The notes below the pieces were generated by a model that saw only the letters and a list, made by a program, of their open reading frames with translations, ran no database searches and was not told the origin of the DNA. From positions 43,145 to 107,144 of the forward strand of contig JAJYIT010000012.1 of NCBI GenBank assembly GCA_021789975.1: a stretch of DNA of 64,000 nt, written 5' to 3'. The stretch's first letter is position 1, and every line of letters starts with the position of its first letter. The stretch comes from Bacteroidota bacterium. Lineage in GTDB: Bacteria > Bacteroidota > Ignavibacteria > Kryptoniales > JAKASW01. The translations under genes were made by a program, and so were the position numbers. Shown here in pieces: positions 17,761 to 27,354 of this stretch.

Positions 17761-20010
17761 ATGAAGTATCTGTTTCTGGTTGGACTCCTCATGTATACGA
17801 GACCTTGCCTTGCACAGCAACGAACCTATGTCTTGCGAGGCACCGTTATTGACTCTACGACAGGGGAGAGCATCCCTTATGCTTCCGTACGTCTCAAGGG
17901 AACGCCCATCGGAACTTATACGAACGAATCTGGATACTTTGTCCTTCCATCAATACCCTTCGATCATACTCAGATTGTTGTGAGCGCCGTGGGCTACCGG
18001 GAAAAGACTTTTGCTGTCAAGCTGACCTCACGGGTTGTGACCATGACTTTTCCTCTTCGTGAACAACTGAAGACTCTCCCTCCGGTTACGGTAAATGGGG
18101 AATACTTAGGCACAATGAATCCGATGTCGCCAAGCACAACAGTACTGACTCCCTCCGAAATCGAGAAAGCCCCTGGACTTCTCAACAACGACCTCGTCCA
18201 GGCGGTGACGCAACTTCCTGGAGTGGTAACAATAGGAGGAATTTCGAGTCAATACTACGTCCAGGGCGGCTCGTCCGATCAGAACCTCATTACAATCGAC
18301 GGCATGACAGTCTGCAATATCTTTCACGCATTTGGACTATTCAGCTTCGTTGATCCGCTGATTGTGAGAGTTGCCGACTTCAGCACTGGAGGATACCATG
18401 CCCAATATGGCGGAAGACTTTCTTCCGTCCTCGCAGTTCAGACCAGAGATGGTGACAAATACTCCACTCATGCAGAGGGAAGCGCCGACCTTCTCTCCAG
18501 CGATGTCGTGCTGAGCGGACCACTTCCTTTCGGCATCCTGTCCGGATCATCCAGTTTCATCGGCTTCTTCAGAACGTCGGACAACAGCAACATTTTGCAG
18601 AAGTACTTCAATCTCGGATTACCTTTTCAATTCTCAGACGGCTTTGGTAAGCTCACCGCCAGCTGGGCATCGACCGGCCACATGTCATTGGAATTCTTCA
18701 CAACCGGAGATCAAATTGCGAGCAGCAACCCATTAAACCCTGACTATAACTGGAGACAGAAAGGGTACTCACTATCCGGCAATTATCTCTTTGGAACTCG
18801 ATGGAACTTCAGATTTTCCATCTCGAATTCTATCTACAGTGCACAGCAGGTTCCGAAGGCCATATCTTATGTCCACTACGAATCGAACAATATTCAGAAC
18901 ATTGCCTACTACAGTTACTTCACGTACTATCCGAATCCCAAAGCGCAACTCGATATGGGGTTTCGCTTCCATTTTCCGAGTTACAATTTCACTTTTACAA
19001 ATGCGTATGGCATTCAATGGATTTACGATATAGGAAGTGCAGAGCCAGACATTTGGGCCAGATATCGGTGGCAGCCATTTAGTAGCTTCACAACAGAGCT
19101 TGGCGTGAGGTCTGACATTTCGAAGAGCTTCTCATACATACTCGGAACGAGCAATGGTTATCTGGGCGATCCTCGAATGACACTTACATACGCGATCGAC
19201 TCCAGTGCATCCGTATATTTCGCTGCCGGAGAGTATCACCAAAGAGTGATTAACCTCAACAATGAAAACGACATATACACTCCGTTTAACCTGATCGTTC
19301 CGATCTCCTCAGAGACCATCAACACTCCGGATGAGGAAGCTTATGACTTTGTTTTAGGTACTCACTTTTCGCCGTTAGATTTTCTTGGCGTTACTGCCGA
19401 GGCATATTACAAGGACTATGCAAAGCTTGTTGAAATAAACCGCAACAAGGTCGACGTGAACGATCCGGATTACATTATGGGCAACGGCAATTCCTACGGC
19501 TTGGATCTGGGCGCGAAATACGATATCGGAATTTTTTATGTCGACGCAAACTACTCGTACGGCAAAGTCCTCATGACAGATGAAGGCTTTACATATCCGC
19601 CGCGGTACGACCGCAGGCATCAGATCAATCTCACGGTAGGTTGGTTACCATTAACAAATTTCTGGCTGCGTGCACACTGGGAATACGGTTCGGGTCTACC
19701 GTACACGCCGCTGGCAGGTTACTATCCAGAACTTCACGTGAATCCGACACAGTGTGGGGCTTTCGCATCGAGCTTCGCAGAGAGCCAAATTGTCTTCGGC
19801 ACCGAGAACAGTGCGAGGATAAGCCCGTATCATCGTCTTGACGCTAGCGCATCCTATGAGTTCCGACTATTGGGAGTGAGGTGGACTTCGCAGCTTATGC
19901 TAATTAACATCTACAACCATAGTAATGTGTTCTACATAAACAATGTTGACGGGAGCGTCGAATATTCCTTGCCATTCCTTGTGAACTTCTCATTGAAATG
20001 GAGGATATGA
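17761..20010 (+). CDS. TonB-dependent receptor with carboxypeptidase-regulatory-like domain
   Basis: 749 residues. Signal peptide MKYLFLVGLLMYTRPCLAQ, then a CarboxypepD_reg-like domain (residues ~24-105; VLRGTVIDSTTGESIPYASVRLKG), a plug domain (~115-230; QLPGVVTIGGISSQYYVQGGSSDQ) and a beta-barrel that ends in the expected aromatic-terminated strand (LVNFSLKWRI). It would import a ligand across the outer membrane using TonB energy. The ligand is unknown; pairing with the DUF4249-like lipoprotein just upstream suggests the two act together. Confidence 0.9.
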   Translation: MKYLFLVGLLMYTRPCLAQQRTYVLRGTVIDSTTGESIPYASVRLKGTPIGTYTNESGYFVLPSIPFDHTQIVVSAVGYREKTFAVKLTSRVVTMTFPLREQLKTLPPVTVNGEYLGTMNPMSPSTTVLTPSEIEKAPGLLNNDLVQAVTQLPGVVTIGGISSQYYVQGGSSDQNLITIDGMTVCNIFHAFGLFSFVDPLIVRVADFSTGGYHAQYGGRLSSVLAVQTRDGDKYSTHAEGSADLLSSDVVLSGPLPFGILSGSSSFIGFFRTSDNSNILQKYFNLGLPFQFSDGFGKLTASWASTGHMSLEFFTTGDQIASSNPLNPDYNWRQKGYSLSGNYLFGTRWNFRFSISNSIYSAQQVPKAISYVHYESNNIQNIAYYSYFTYYPNPKAQLDMGFRFHFPSYNFTFTNAYGIQWIYDIGSAEPDIWARYRWQPFSSFTTELGVRSDISKSFSYILGTSNGYLGDPRMTLTYAIDSSASVYFAAGEYHQRVINLNNENDIYTPFNLIVPISSETINTPDEEAYDFVLGTHFSPLDFLGVTAEAYYKDYAKLVEINRNKVDVNDPDYIMGNGNSYGLDLGAKYDIGIFYVDANYSYGKVLMTDEGFTYPPRYDRRHQINLTVGWLPLTNFWLRAHWEYGSGLPYTPLAGYYPELHVNPTQCGAFASSFAESQIVFGTENSARISPYHRLDASASYEFRLLGVRWTSQLMLINIYNHSNVFYINNVDGSVEYSLPFLVNFSLKWRI

Positions 20011-20529
20011 CAGTTCGAACTTGTCTTGATGCAAACGAAGAATGCTGCCGCGGTCATCAAATCGAGAATTGTGTGTGTTGCAGAATCAATGTTATGTTAC
20101 CTTGACTCCATTGTAGGGGATGAACTTATTTCTGCGCACCCTACACGAGCAATCTCTGCTGTTACCCGGAGATGCCCCCTCCTTGAATCATGGTGCCGAT
20201 CTGTCTGGAAGAACTGCCACTGGATGCGGGCGTTCCTCAAGATCTGCTCAATTCTCAAATAGGTTGTACGGATCTAATTATTACGACTTTGTACCAATCT
20301 TTCGTCGCGACCCATGATTGCTGTCGGTAGCCTGATCGATCTCACGCTAGTCTTGTCCTAACTCCAACGCAGATTCACATCAACAATGAGAATCTGTCAA
20401 CCCACCCATTCCTCTGTTCCATTATTTCATAGTTCCATCATTCCTGCTTCACCTTCTAGCTCGGCTTGCACCTCGTATCTGTACCACCTTGCTTGTCTTG
20501 TCGCTGGCTCCTTGTTAAATTGCATATGT
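20011..20529. other. 519-bp gap upstream of the TPP riboswitch, no supported gene
   Basis: Short open frames here lack ribosome-binding sites and recognisable products. I see no strong terminator after the TonB receptor. A weak promoter candidate for the thiamine operon is TTGTCT (20493-20498) and TTAAAT (20515-20520) with 16-bp spacing, ten bases before the riboswitch. Confidence 0.4.
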
Positions 20530-20632
20530 CCGTTAGGGGTGCTTTCCGGTACGGATCAAAGTATTCGGGAGGCTGAGAAAAACCCTACGAACCTGATCTG
20601 GGTAATACCAGCGTGGCGCACGATGCGCTACT
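20530..20632 (+). promoter_or_regulatory. TPP (THI-box) riboswitch
   Basis: The conserved core of the thiamine pyrophosphate aptamer is unmistakable: GGGGTGC at 20536-20542, CTGAGA at 20573-20578, ACCCT closing the P2 helix, and CCTGATCTGGGTAATACCAGCG at 20592-20613 for the P4/P5 arm. The P3 arm is extended by about 11 bp with several G-U pairs. Immediately after the core an 8-bp hairpin (20613-20620 with 20624-20631, loop CGA) could be part of the expression platform; it has no U tract, so control may be by translation or by a more distal structure. The leader runs 136 nt further to the receptor ATG. It should repress the operon when TPP is abundant. Confidence 0.96.
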
Positions 20633-20768
20633 CCCGAGCGATTTTCACGAAATCATCGGGTGGAGGAAAATGGACGAAGCTTTCCATTCCGTTGTTGACG
20701 GTTTCCCATTTCTTCTTCTGATCCCAGGCAGTTGGACTCTAATTCAGTTTAACTGTTAAGGAAAAACC

Positions 20769-23264
20769 ATGACAAAGTTTTTTGTCGCTTTGATTCTGTT
20801 GAGTGCAGGATGCATTCACGCTCAACAGAAATACAGCCTCACAGGAACAGTGATTGACAGCTCAACAACCTTTGGTATTGCGAGCGCGCAAGTCGTTCTA
20901 ATGCCGACGCATGACTCTGCTCGCACAAACGCAAACGGATGGTTTACATTCTCTCGCCTCTATCCTGGAAGCTACACGGTCAACATCAGTGCGGCGGGTT
21001 ACGATCCAGAAACTGCTAAGGTTACCGTCCCTTCGGTTCCGTTGAAGATTATTCTGACCTCCAAGACATACCGACTGAGACAGATTCTTGTCACCGCTCA
21101 GATCGCTAAGGCACGTGAGACTCCTGTAACGTTCAGCAACCTTCCGGGCAAGATTATCAAGGAGCAATTCACAATTCAGGATGTGCCGGTGCTACTCTCC
21201 CAGCTCCCTTCGGTCACTGATTATTCCGAAAATGGCGAAGGCATCGGTTACTCGTACATAACGATGCGCGGCTTCGATCAGCGCAGGATCTCAATTATGG
21301 TTAATGGAATCCCACAAAATGATCCTGAAGACCACAACGTCTACTGGATCGACATGCCTGACTTGCAGGCGAGCACTGAGACGATTCAAGTTCAGCGCGG
21401 TGCCGGCACGGAGTTTTACGGTCCGCCGGCCATCGGCGGTTCCATCAACTTGGAGACGAATAACCTCGCAAACGACAGGAGATTGAACGTCGCATTCGGT
21501 GGAGGATCAACCGGTTCAGGTGGTCCGGTTCAGAAATATTCCGCCTCCTTCAGCTCGGGATTGGTTGGTGACAAATATTCGATCTATGCTCATCTCGCAA
21601 AGACATTTACACCTGGCTACAGACAGAATTCGTGGGTCGACTTGAATAGTTACTTCCTGGACGCTACACGATACGACAAGAATGTGACAACTGAGATCAA
21701 CATTTACGGTGGACCCATCTCGGATGGGCTCTCATACCTGGGGCTGCCAAGGTTTGCCGCGTACAACAGGAACCTGCAGACGCAAAATTGGGACGACTGG
21801 AACACAGACAGCAATTCGGTAAATTACTCCCCGAATATGGTACGCTTTGTTTCTGGACCTGACACAGTTTACGCTGTTCCCCGACGGGGTTCGGAGATCG
21901 AAAATTATTCTCAACCTCATTTTGAATTGTTGAACGAGTGGAAAGTGTCCCCGGTAGTAACGCTGAATAATTCAGTCTTCGCAATTCTGAGCTCCGGATT
22001 TTATAACTACGACGGCTCCTGGGCAGACACGAATTATTTTAGAATGACCTCACAATATGGCTTCCATCCGACCGTGAATCCCTATGACGCCCTCATACAC
22101 GCTTTCGCTGGTGAAAGCCAATTCGGCTGGCTTCCCCGCGCGACGTTTCACCATGCTGACGGCACGCTTGTCCTGGGTGCGGAGCTGGACAGAAATTACT
22201 CCGATCACTGGGCCAGCATAGATTGGGCGAGTAACCTCCCGCCGGGAGTGTCTTCCGACTACCACTACAACCAATGGCATGCTCGAACCGATGTAGCGAC
22301 CATCTTCGGGCACGAGCTTTACGACCTCAGCCCGAAAGCCACTCTGATGTTCGACCTTGAATACGAATTCAAGCAATATTACTTCTACGGCGAAAAATTT
22401 GTCGGCAACACCTTCTTCGTGCCGTACCATTTCCTTAACCCGAGAATCGGAATTAATTATAACCTGACTTCCGAATCGAATATCTATTTCAGTGTTAGCC
22501 AAACGTCTCGTGAGCCGCAGCTCTCCAGTTTATATAACGCCGATGAGTCGAGCGGTGGGGAGGTCCCCAACTTCGCATTGAACCCGGACAGCACATTTAA
22601 TTTCGGCGATCCACTCGTCAAGCCTGAGACACTCAACGACTTTGAGCTGGGCTACCACTATAGGACAAGACGATTTATGCTTGGTGTCAGCGGATACTGG
22701 ATGGAGTTTTACAACGAGCTGGTTTCCAACGGGCTTCTCGACCAGTATGGCCAGCCTATCACGGGCAACGCAAAGAGGACACGACATATCGGGCTGGAAC
22801 TTGAGGCGAACGTTGTCCTGACTCACAACTTCGCGCTCTATGGAAACCTAACCTTAAGCCGAAACGAGCTAATCAAATACACGACTTATACTGACACTGC
22901 CGGTAATACCGTTATGGACGGAATCTCGCTTGACGGGAACACGATCTCCGGCTTTCCGGATTTCATGGGCAATATAAGAGCCACTTACGCATCAGATGGT
23001 TTGTTAATTGTCTTGCTGGGACAATACGTAGGGTCTCAGTACACTGACAATTTCGATTTGCCTTCTAGGGAACTCGATCCGTATTTTGTTTTGAATGGTT
23101 GGATCTCTTACCGGTTCGCTGACCTGCTCTCTCTTCCTTCAGTGACGTTGAAGTTGTATGTAAACAATCTGTTGAACCGGATCTACGTTCCTCACGGCGA
23201 AGGCATCTACTTCTACCCTGCCGCTACCCGCAACTTCTTCCTGAATTGCTCGGTAGATCTGTAA
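20769..23264 (+). CDS. TonB-dependent receptor, predicted thiamine (or thiamine-precursor) uptake
   Basis: 831 residues. Signal peptide ending IHAQQ, CarboxypepD_reg-like domain (~22-100), plug (~120-230, with YITMRGFDQRRISIMVNGIPQND) and barrel ending with the aromatic C-terminal strand. TAAGGA lies about 8 nt before the ATG. The protein family alone does not give the ligand; the TPP riboswitch 136 nt upstream and the thiamine pyrophosphokinase gene directly downstream place it in thiamine salvage, as known for riboswitch-linked receptors in Bacteroidota. It is distinct from the receptor at 17761. Confidence 0.88.
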   Translation: MTKFFVALILLSAGCIHAQQKYSLTGTVIDSSTTFGIASAQVVLMPTHDSARTNANGWFTFSRLYPGSYTVNISAAGYDPETAKVTVPSVPLKIILTSKTYRLRQILVTAQIAKARETPVTFSNLPGKIIKEQFTIQDVPVLLSQLPSVTDYSENGEGIGYSYITMRGFDQRRISIMVNGIPQNDPEDHNVYWIDMPDLQASTETIQVQRGAGTEFYGPPAIGGSINLETNNLANDRRLNVAFGGGSTGSGGPVQKYSASFSSGLVGDKYSIYAHLAKTFTPGYRQNSWVDLNSYFLDATRYDKNVTTEINIYGGPISDGLSYLGLPRFAAYNRNLQTQNWDDWNTDSNSVNYSPNMVRFVSGPDTVYAVPRRGSEIENYSQPHFELLNEWKVSPVVTLNNSVFAILSSGFYNYDGSWADTNYFRMTSQYGFHPTVNPYDALIHAFAGESQFGWLPRATFHHADGTLVLGAELDRNYSDHWASIDWASNLPPGVSSDYHYNQWHARTDVATIFGHELYDLSPKATLMFDLEYEFKQYYFYGEKFVGNTFFVPYHFLNPRIGINYNLTSESNIYFSVSQTSREPQLSSLYNADESSGGEVPNFALNPDSTFNFGDPLVKPETLNDFELGYHYRTRRFMLGVSGYWMEFYNELVSNGLLDQYGQPITGNAKRTRHIGLELEANVVLTHNFALYGNLTLSRNELIKYTTYTDTAGNTVMDGISLDGNTISGFPDFMGNIRATYASDGLLIVLLGQYVGSQYTDNFDLPSRELDPYFVLNGWISYRFADLLSLPSVTLKLYVNNLLNRIYVPHGEGIYFYPAATRNFFLNCSVDL

Positions 23265-23269
23265 CTCAC

Positions 23270-23926
23270 ATGTACCTTGAGGATTTCATTCTTTTGTTTT
23301 GCAACGGTGAACCACCTTCGCGTGCCCGGTTGGACAAGATCATTAAGCGACCTGTTAAGGTTGTCTGTGCCGATGGAGGTGCCCAGAAGGCACTATCCAT
23401 CGGATATAAACCAGACATTATAGTTGGCGACCTCGATTCGGTTGACCTATCCGATCCACGGCTTTCCAGTGTCGAAGTAGTCAGAGCGGAATCGCAGGAG
23501 CATACTGACTTTGAAAAGACTTTGAAGTTCGTGCTTGAGCGCGACTGGAACAATATCCTCGTGACTGCATTTTCCGGCGGGAGAATGGACCACACACTGG
23601 CGAATATCCAGATAGCGTATGAGTACGCACGTCAGGAGCTCGGCACCGGAGAGAAATCAAGAGTGCCACAAATAATTCTGGTCGACCAGCAGTTCACGAT
23701 TTATCCCGTCGCGAGGAGGCTGGTTAAAGAAGTTTCCTCGGGCATGGGAGTTTCGATCGTCCCGATGGAAGATTTGACTGTGGTGAGTACGCGCGGCTTA
23801 GAGTACGAACTTCAGAGCAGCCGACTGCCGCGCGGCGGTCATGGAGTCAGCAATCGTGCGACGAGGAATGAAATAGAAATCGTGGTTGAGAGCGGCGGCA
23901 TAATGTTATTCATAGAGGGTAAGTGA
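23270..23926 (+). CDS. Thiamine pyrophosphokinase
   Basis: 218 residues from ATG 23270, five bases after the receptor stop; a longer in-frame start inside the receptor gene is unlikely. Motifs of the family in order: VVCADGGAQKAL, DIIVGDLDSVD, EHTDFEKTLKF and SGGRMDHTLANIQ, then a C-terminal beta-sandwich (GMGVSIVPMED...). The enzyme transfers pyrophosphate from ATP to imported thiamine, making TPP and trapping it in the cell. Position under the TPP riboswitch agrees. It overlaps the transporter gene by 4 nt (GTGA). Confidence 0.95.
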   Translation: MYLEDFILLFCNGEPPSRARLDKIIKRPVKVVCADGGAQKALSIGYKPDIIVGDLDSVDLSDPRLSSVEVVRAESQEHTDFEKTLKFVLERDWNNILVTAFSGGRMDHTLANIQIAYEYARQELGTGEKSRVPQIILVDQQFTIYPVARRLVKEVSSGMGVSIVPMEDLTVVSTRGLEYELQSSRLPRGGHGVSNRATRNEIEIVVESGGIMLFIEGK

Positions 23927-25377
23927 TCGTACATTTTTCACTGGTCGATTGGGCCATCGTAATCGTTTATTTTGCTTCGGTGGTGTTTGTTGGATTCCGC
24001 TCGGCAAGACGCGCACGTGGACACATCGACGAGTACCTTGTGGCCGGGAGAACACTCACGCTTCCTGTTTTTATCGCCACGCTTGTTTCGACATGGTACG
24101 GAGGAATACTTGGAGTCGGTGAATTTTCGTACCGATACGGAATTTCCAATTGGTTCATCTTTGGCGTTCCATATTATTTCTTTGCTATTATCTTTGCGTT
24201 CTTTCTTGCGCCTCGCGTGCAAAACACAAAGCTCCACACCATTCCCGATAAGCTGAGAGAGACTTACGGTGAATCATCTGCCAAGATGGGGTCTTTCCTC
24301 ACACTGCTCATTGTAACACCTGCTCCATACGTGCTGATGGTGGGAATACTCGTCGAGATGTTATCCGGTTGGAGTCTGGCCGTGTCCGTTATTTTCACTA
24401 CAGTCGTATCCATTGCCTACCTTTATGCCGGAGGGCTGCACTCTGACGTAAGAACGAATAGTCTCGAGTTTATCATGATGTACATCGGCTTCGGGGTCAT
24501 GCTTCCGTACTGCTATATTCACTATGGCGGCTTGAGCTTCGTACAGAGTCACGTGCCGGCCGGACACCTGACTCTAACAGGTGGAAATTCGTGGCAGTAC
24601 ATCATCGCATGGTTTTTCATCGCGAGCCTGACGCTTGTAGACCCGGCATTCCATCAGAGATGCTATGCCGCCAAATCTGGAACGGTGGCAAAATACGGAA
24701 TCTTGGGCTCCACGATATTCTGGTTCTTCTTTGACTTCATGAGTTCTACGACCGGTCTCTACGCTCGCGCCATCCTGCCACACCTGAAAGATCCTACCAT
24801 GTCTTATCCGGCATTGGCGCAGGTTGTTCTTCCGAGTTTTCTTAAGGGATTGTTCTTTGTTGGAATGCTTGCAAGCATCATGGCAAGCCTTGAAAGTCTC
24901 ACATTCATCTCCGCGGTGACAATCGGCAAAGACATACTCTTCAGTTTCTTCCACAAGAATCGCGAAATGCCCGACTCAGGCCCGCGAATCCTGGGCTACT
25001 CACACATCGGCATATTTGTTACAGGGATAATTTCTGTCGTTATCGCGTTGCTTATTCCGTCTGTGATCCAGATATGGTATGATCTGGGTGCTGTGTTCAT
25101 ACCGGGATTGCTCATTCCTCTCATGACTAGTTACTATCGGAAGTGGCAGGTTCCTAACAAATATATTTTTCTCTCCATGACTTTCGGGTGGACCACTTCC
25201 CTTCTTTGGCTGCTGACGGGATATCTTGGCCATTGGAGTGCAAATGAATCCTATTTATTCAGCATACAACCGATGTACCCGGGCATCTTCATTTCTGCGA
25301 TCTTCTACGTTTATGGCCTTGTCAGAAGGCGACGGAACACAAAAGAGAGGATAGCACCTTACATTGCGGGCAAATGA
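23923..25377 (+). CDS. Sodium:solute symporter (SSS) family permease, predicted thiamine transporter
   Basis: 484 residues with about 12-13 membrane helices. The N-terminal signature (YFASVVFVGFRSARRARGHIDEYLVAGRTL) and the LVSTWYGGILGVGEFSYRYG segment are typical of the SSS family. GTG start overlaps the kinase stop as GTGA, so the two products are made together. The substrate is inferred from context only: riboswitch, outer-membrane receptor and kinase all concern thiamine, and no other inner-membrane thiamine carrier such as PnuT is present in the operon. Confidence 0.88.
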   Translation: MIVHFSLVDWAIVIVYFASVVFVGFRSARRARGHIDEYLVAGRTLTLPVFIATLVSTWYGGILGVGEFSYRYGISNWFIFGVPYYFFAIIFAFFLAPRVQNTKLHTIPDKLRETYGESSAKMGSFLTLLIVTPAPYVLMVGILVEMLSGWSLAVSVIFTTVVSIAYLYAGGLHSDVRTNSLEFIMMYIGFGVMLPYCYIHYGGLSFVQSHVPAGHLTLTGGNSWQYIIAWFFIASLTLVDPAFHQRCYAAKSGTVAKYGILGSTIFWFFFDFMSSTTGLYARAILPHLKDPTMSYPALAQVVLPSFLKGLFFVGMLASIMASLESLTFISAVTIGKDILFSFFHKNREMPDSGPRILGYSHIGIFVTGIISVVIALLIPSVIQIWYDLGAVFIPGLLIPLMTSYYRKWQVPNKYIFLSMTFGWTTSLLWLLTGYLGHWSANESYLFSIQPMYPGIFISAIFYVYGLVRRRRNTKERIAPYIAGK

Positions 25378-25423
25378 ATGCTTGTTAGGTAGGTTACGGA
25401 ATGCAGACTTAAAACCAAGCGGA

Positions 25424-26068
25424 CTAAAACTTTACGCTGAGTGTGACCGTTAAGGTGGGCCCGGCCGGAGTTGCGCTGAGATTCGGTGAGACGTTGAACC
25501 CTGAAAGTTCCGCATCGACATACGCATCGACCATTGAGAGAACGTATACTCCTGCCATGTACCATGCGAACGAGTCTCTCTGGTCGCGATAAGCATCCCG
25601 GATTGTCTCCAAGGTGACCAAATAATACTGCCGCTGCGATGTTGACTGATCGAAGGGTGGGCCAGCCGCGAGGGAATCCGCGAACTGGGATCTGTACGAT
25701 CTGTACTGCTTGTTGTTGTAAATCCACTGAGTGACAAAGAACGCCTGGACTCCCCAGATAATCGGGACCTTCCAGTAACTTCCGTTATAAATCTGGCCGC
25801 CACCGGGAACTGCAGATAAAAGAACCGCCATCAGCGGAGATTTTGTGTTCGTCACCAGAGAAGCTGTATCTGGTGTCGACTGGCCCTGATTCTCAGTCGA
25901 ATCGATGCTGATTTTTTCGATGCCGAGCTGTTGCCTGAGATCGAGATAGCTTTTTCCGGTGTGGTAACCTGATCGGGCTTGCGCGTTGACATCCGTTGCC
26001 AGTAATGCATTTGTCACCGCGAGGAAAAAAGGCAACCAGCAAACCCCGGTAATCTCACTTATGCGCAA
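25424..26068 (-). CDS. DUF5683 domain protein, exported
   Basis: 214 residues. N-terminal signal sequence (hydrophobic ~10-25, cleavage plausible near VNAQA), a low-complexity linker, then the DUF5683 core: [26 protein letters not shown] followed by a membrane helix, a charged segment ending [28 protein letters not shown] and a terminal beta strand (LTVTLSVKF). The family is common in the Bacteroidota/Chlorobiota line, often near parAB, with unknown function; a cell-envelope role is inferred. It overlaps the end of the RidA gene by 14 nt. Confidence 0.82.
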   Translation of the reverse strand: MRISEITGVCWLPFFLAVTNALLATDVNAQARSGYHTGKSYLDLRQQLGIEKISIDSTENQGQSTPDTASLVTNTKSPLMAVLLSAVPGGGQIYNGSYWKVPIIWGVQAFFVTQWIYNNKQYRSYRSQFADSLAAGPPFDQSTSQRQYYLVTLETIRDAYRDQRDSFAWYMAGVYVLSMVDAYVDAELSGFNVSPNLSATPAGPTLTVTLSVKF

Positions 26069-26438
26069 CTACTTCTATCTCGATGAGTGCATTACGCGGG
26101 AGTGCAGAAACTTCTACGGTGCTTCGTGCAGGCGCAAAATCTCTAAAGTACTCAGAGTACACTTCATTGAACTGTGAGAAGTCACCCATATTCCGCAGAA
26201 AAACCGTTGTCTTTACAACAGTTGAAAGTGATGCCCCAGCAGCCTTGAGGACCGCTTCGATATTATCGAGGACCTGGCGAGTTTGAGGTACGAGTCCCAC
26301 CGCGAGATCGCCGGTTTTCGGGACAATGCCGATCTGGCCGGAAAGAAAAAAGATGCCGCCGACTTCGATCCCCTGTGAATAAGGTCCGATAGGTTTGGGT
26401 GCGTTCTCGCTGATAATCGGCCTCGATTTGTCACTCAT
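26055..26438 (-). CDS. ridA: RidA family reactive-intermediate deaminase
   Basis: 127 residues from ATG 26438, which overlaps the end of parB by 8 nt; an in-frame TTG 12 nt upstream is less likely. The sequence reads [24 protein letters not shown] at the start, a central [18 protein letters not shown] and the Arg-containing [24 protein letters not shown] block with the Arg and Glu of the RidA active site. The trimeric enzyme hydrolyses enamine/imine intermediates from PLP enzymes. Its place in a parAB operon is a common genome arrangement rather than a functional link that I can demonstrate. Confidence 0.92.
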   Translation of the reverse strand: MSDKSRPIISENAPKPIGPYSQGIEVGGIFFLSGQIGIVPKTGDLAVGLVPQTRQVLDNIEAVLKAAGASLSTVVKTTVFLRNMGDFSQFNEVYSEYFRDFAPARSTVEVSALPRNALIEIEVVAHK

Positions 26439-27354
26439 TGTTCCCACCAAGAATTAGTTCTATCAGTCTTCCAAGATCAGCTTCGGAGTAGTATTCGATT
26501 TTTATTTCGCCGGTCTTCGAACCGGTTCTCACAACCTTGACTTTAGTTCCCAGGCGTTTCTGCATCTTGTCAAGAAGATCGGATAGGAACACATCCGGTT
26601 TGACTCCCAAATCATGAGTCTCTCCGTTGCGAGGCGAAGGGTTCCTATGCTGCTTCTCTGCCAATTGTTGCACTCTCGCTTCCACCTGTCTTACGTTCAA
26701 ACCGTCCTTGAGAATCTTGCGGAATAGGTGCAGTAGTTCACTCGGATTGTTCAATCCAAGCAACGCCCGTGCATGCCCCATTGATAACTCGCCTGTAGCG
26801 AGACTTTTCTGGACCTGTGCAGGGAGCTTTAGTAATCTGAGAAAGTTTGCAACTGTGGCCCGATTTTTTCCGACCCTCTGGGCTATCTGTTCCTGCGTCA
26901 AGCTGCATTCATCGACAAGCCGTTGATAACCTGCGGCAATTTCTAGGGGGTTCAAGTCCTCTCTCTGGACATTCTCCGTGAGTGCAAGTTCCAGCATTTT
27001 GCTGTTTGATGAGACACTAAGCACATAGGCGGGGATAGTCTCAAACCCGAGTTCGGAAAACGCCCTGAAACGTCTTTCACCGGAAACCAGCTCGTAAGAC
27101 CCATCTTCCGACTTCCTCACTGAGACTGGCTGAACAAGCCCGTTCTCGTGAATGGACGCCTTGAGTTCGTCAAGTGAATCTCTATTGAATTCCTTCCTTG
27201 GCTGGTATCGGTTTGGGCGGATCGATCCCACAGGTATTTCTCTAACAGCATTTACCTCCGGGAGGTTTTGAAGTACTTCTGGTCGGCCAGATACCGCGGA
27301 TTCGCTTCTAATAAGCGCCCCCAACCCTCTGCCAAGTCTAGAATTAGACTTCAT
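26431..27354 (-). CDS. parB: Chromosome-partitioning protein ParB
   Basis: 307 residues. N-terminal basic segment [10 protein letters not shown] (the ParA-activating region), ParB/Srx CTPase domain with GERRFRA and [10 protein letters not shown], a helix-turn-helix DNA-binding domain ([27 protein letters not shown]) and a C-terminal dimerisation domain. It loads on parS sites and, with ParA, segregates the chromosome origin. Its ATG overlaps the parA stop (ATGA). No convincing parS site is visible in this window. Confidence 0.96.
   Translation of the reverse strand: MKSNSRLGRGLGALIRSESAVSGRPEVLQNLPEVNAVREIPVGSIRPNRYQPRKEFNRDSLDELKASIHENGLVQPVSVRKSEDGSYELVSGERRFRAFSELGFETIPAYVLSVSSNSKMLELALTENVQREDLNPLEIAAGYQRLVDECSLTQEQIAQRVGKNRATVANFLRLLKLPAQVQKSLATGELSMGHARALLGLNNPSELLHLFRKILKDGLNVRQVEARVQQLAEKQHRNPSPRNGETHDLGVKPDVFLSDLLDKMQKRLGTKVKVVRTGSKTGEIKIEYYSEADLGRLIELILGGNNE

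Noticed and set aside
19730..19745. parS-like palindrome TTCACGTGAA inside a TonB receptor gene
   Set aside because: Only 11 of 16 positions match the usual parS consensus, it is inside a coding sequence and alone; chance is the simpler reading.
20386..20721. 111-codon frame upstream of the thiamine operon
   Set aside because: It runs through the TPP riboswitch core, has low-complexity composition and no ribosome-binding site.
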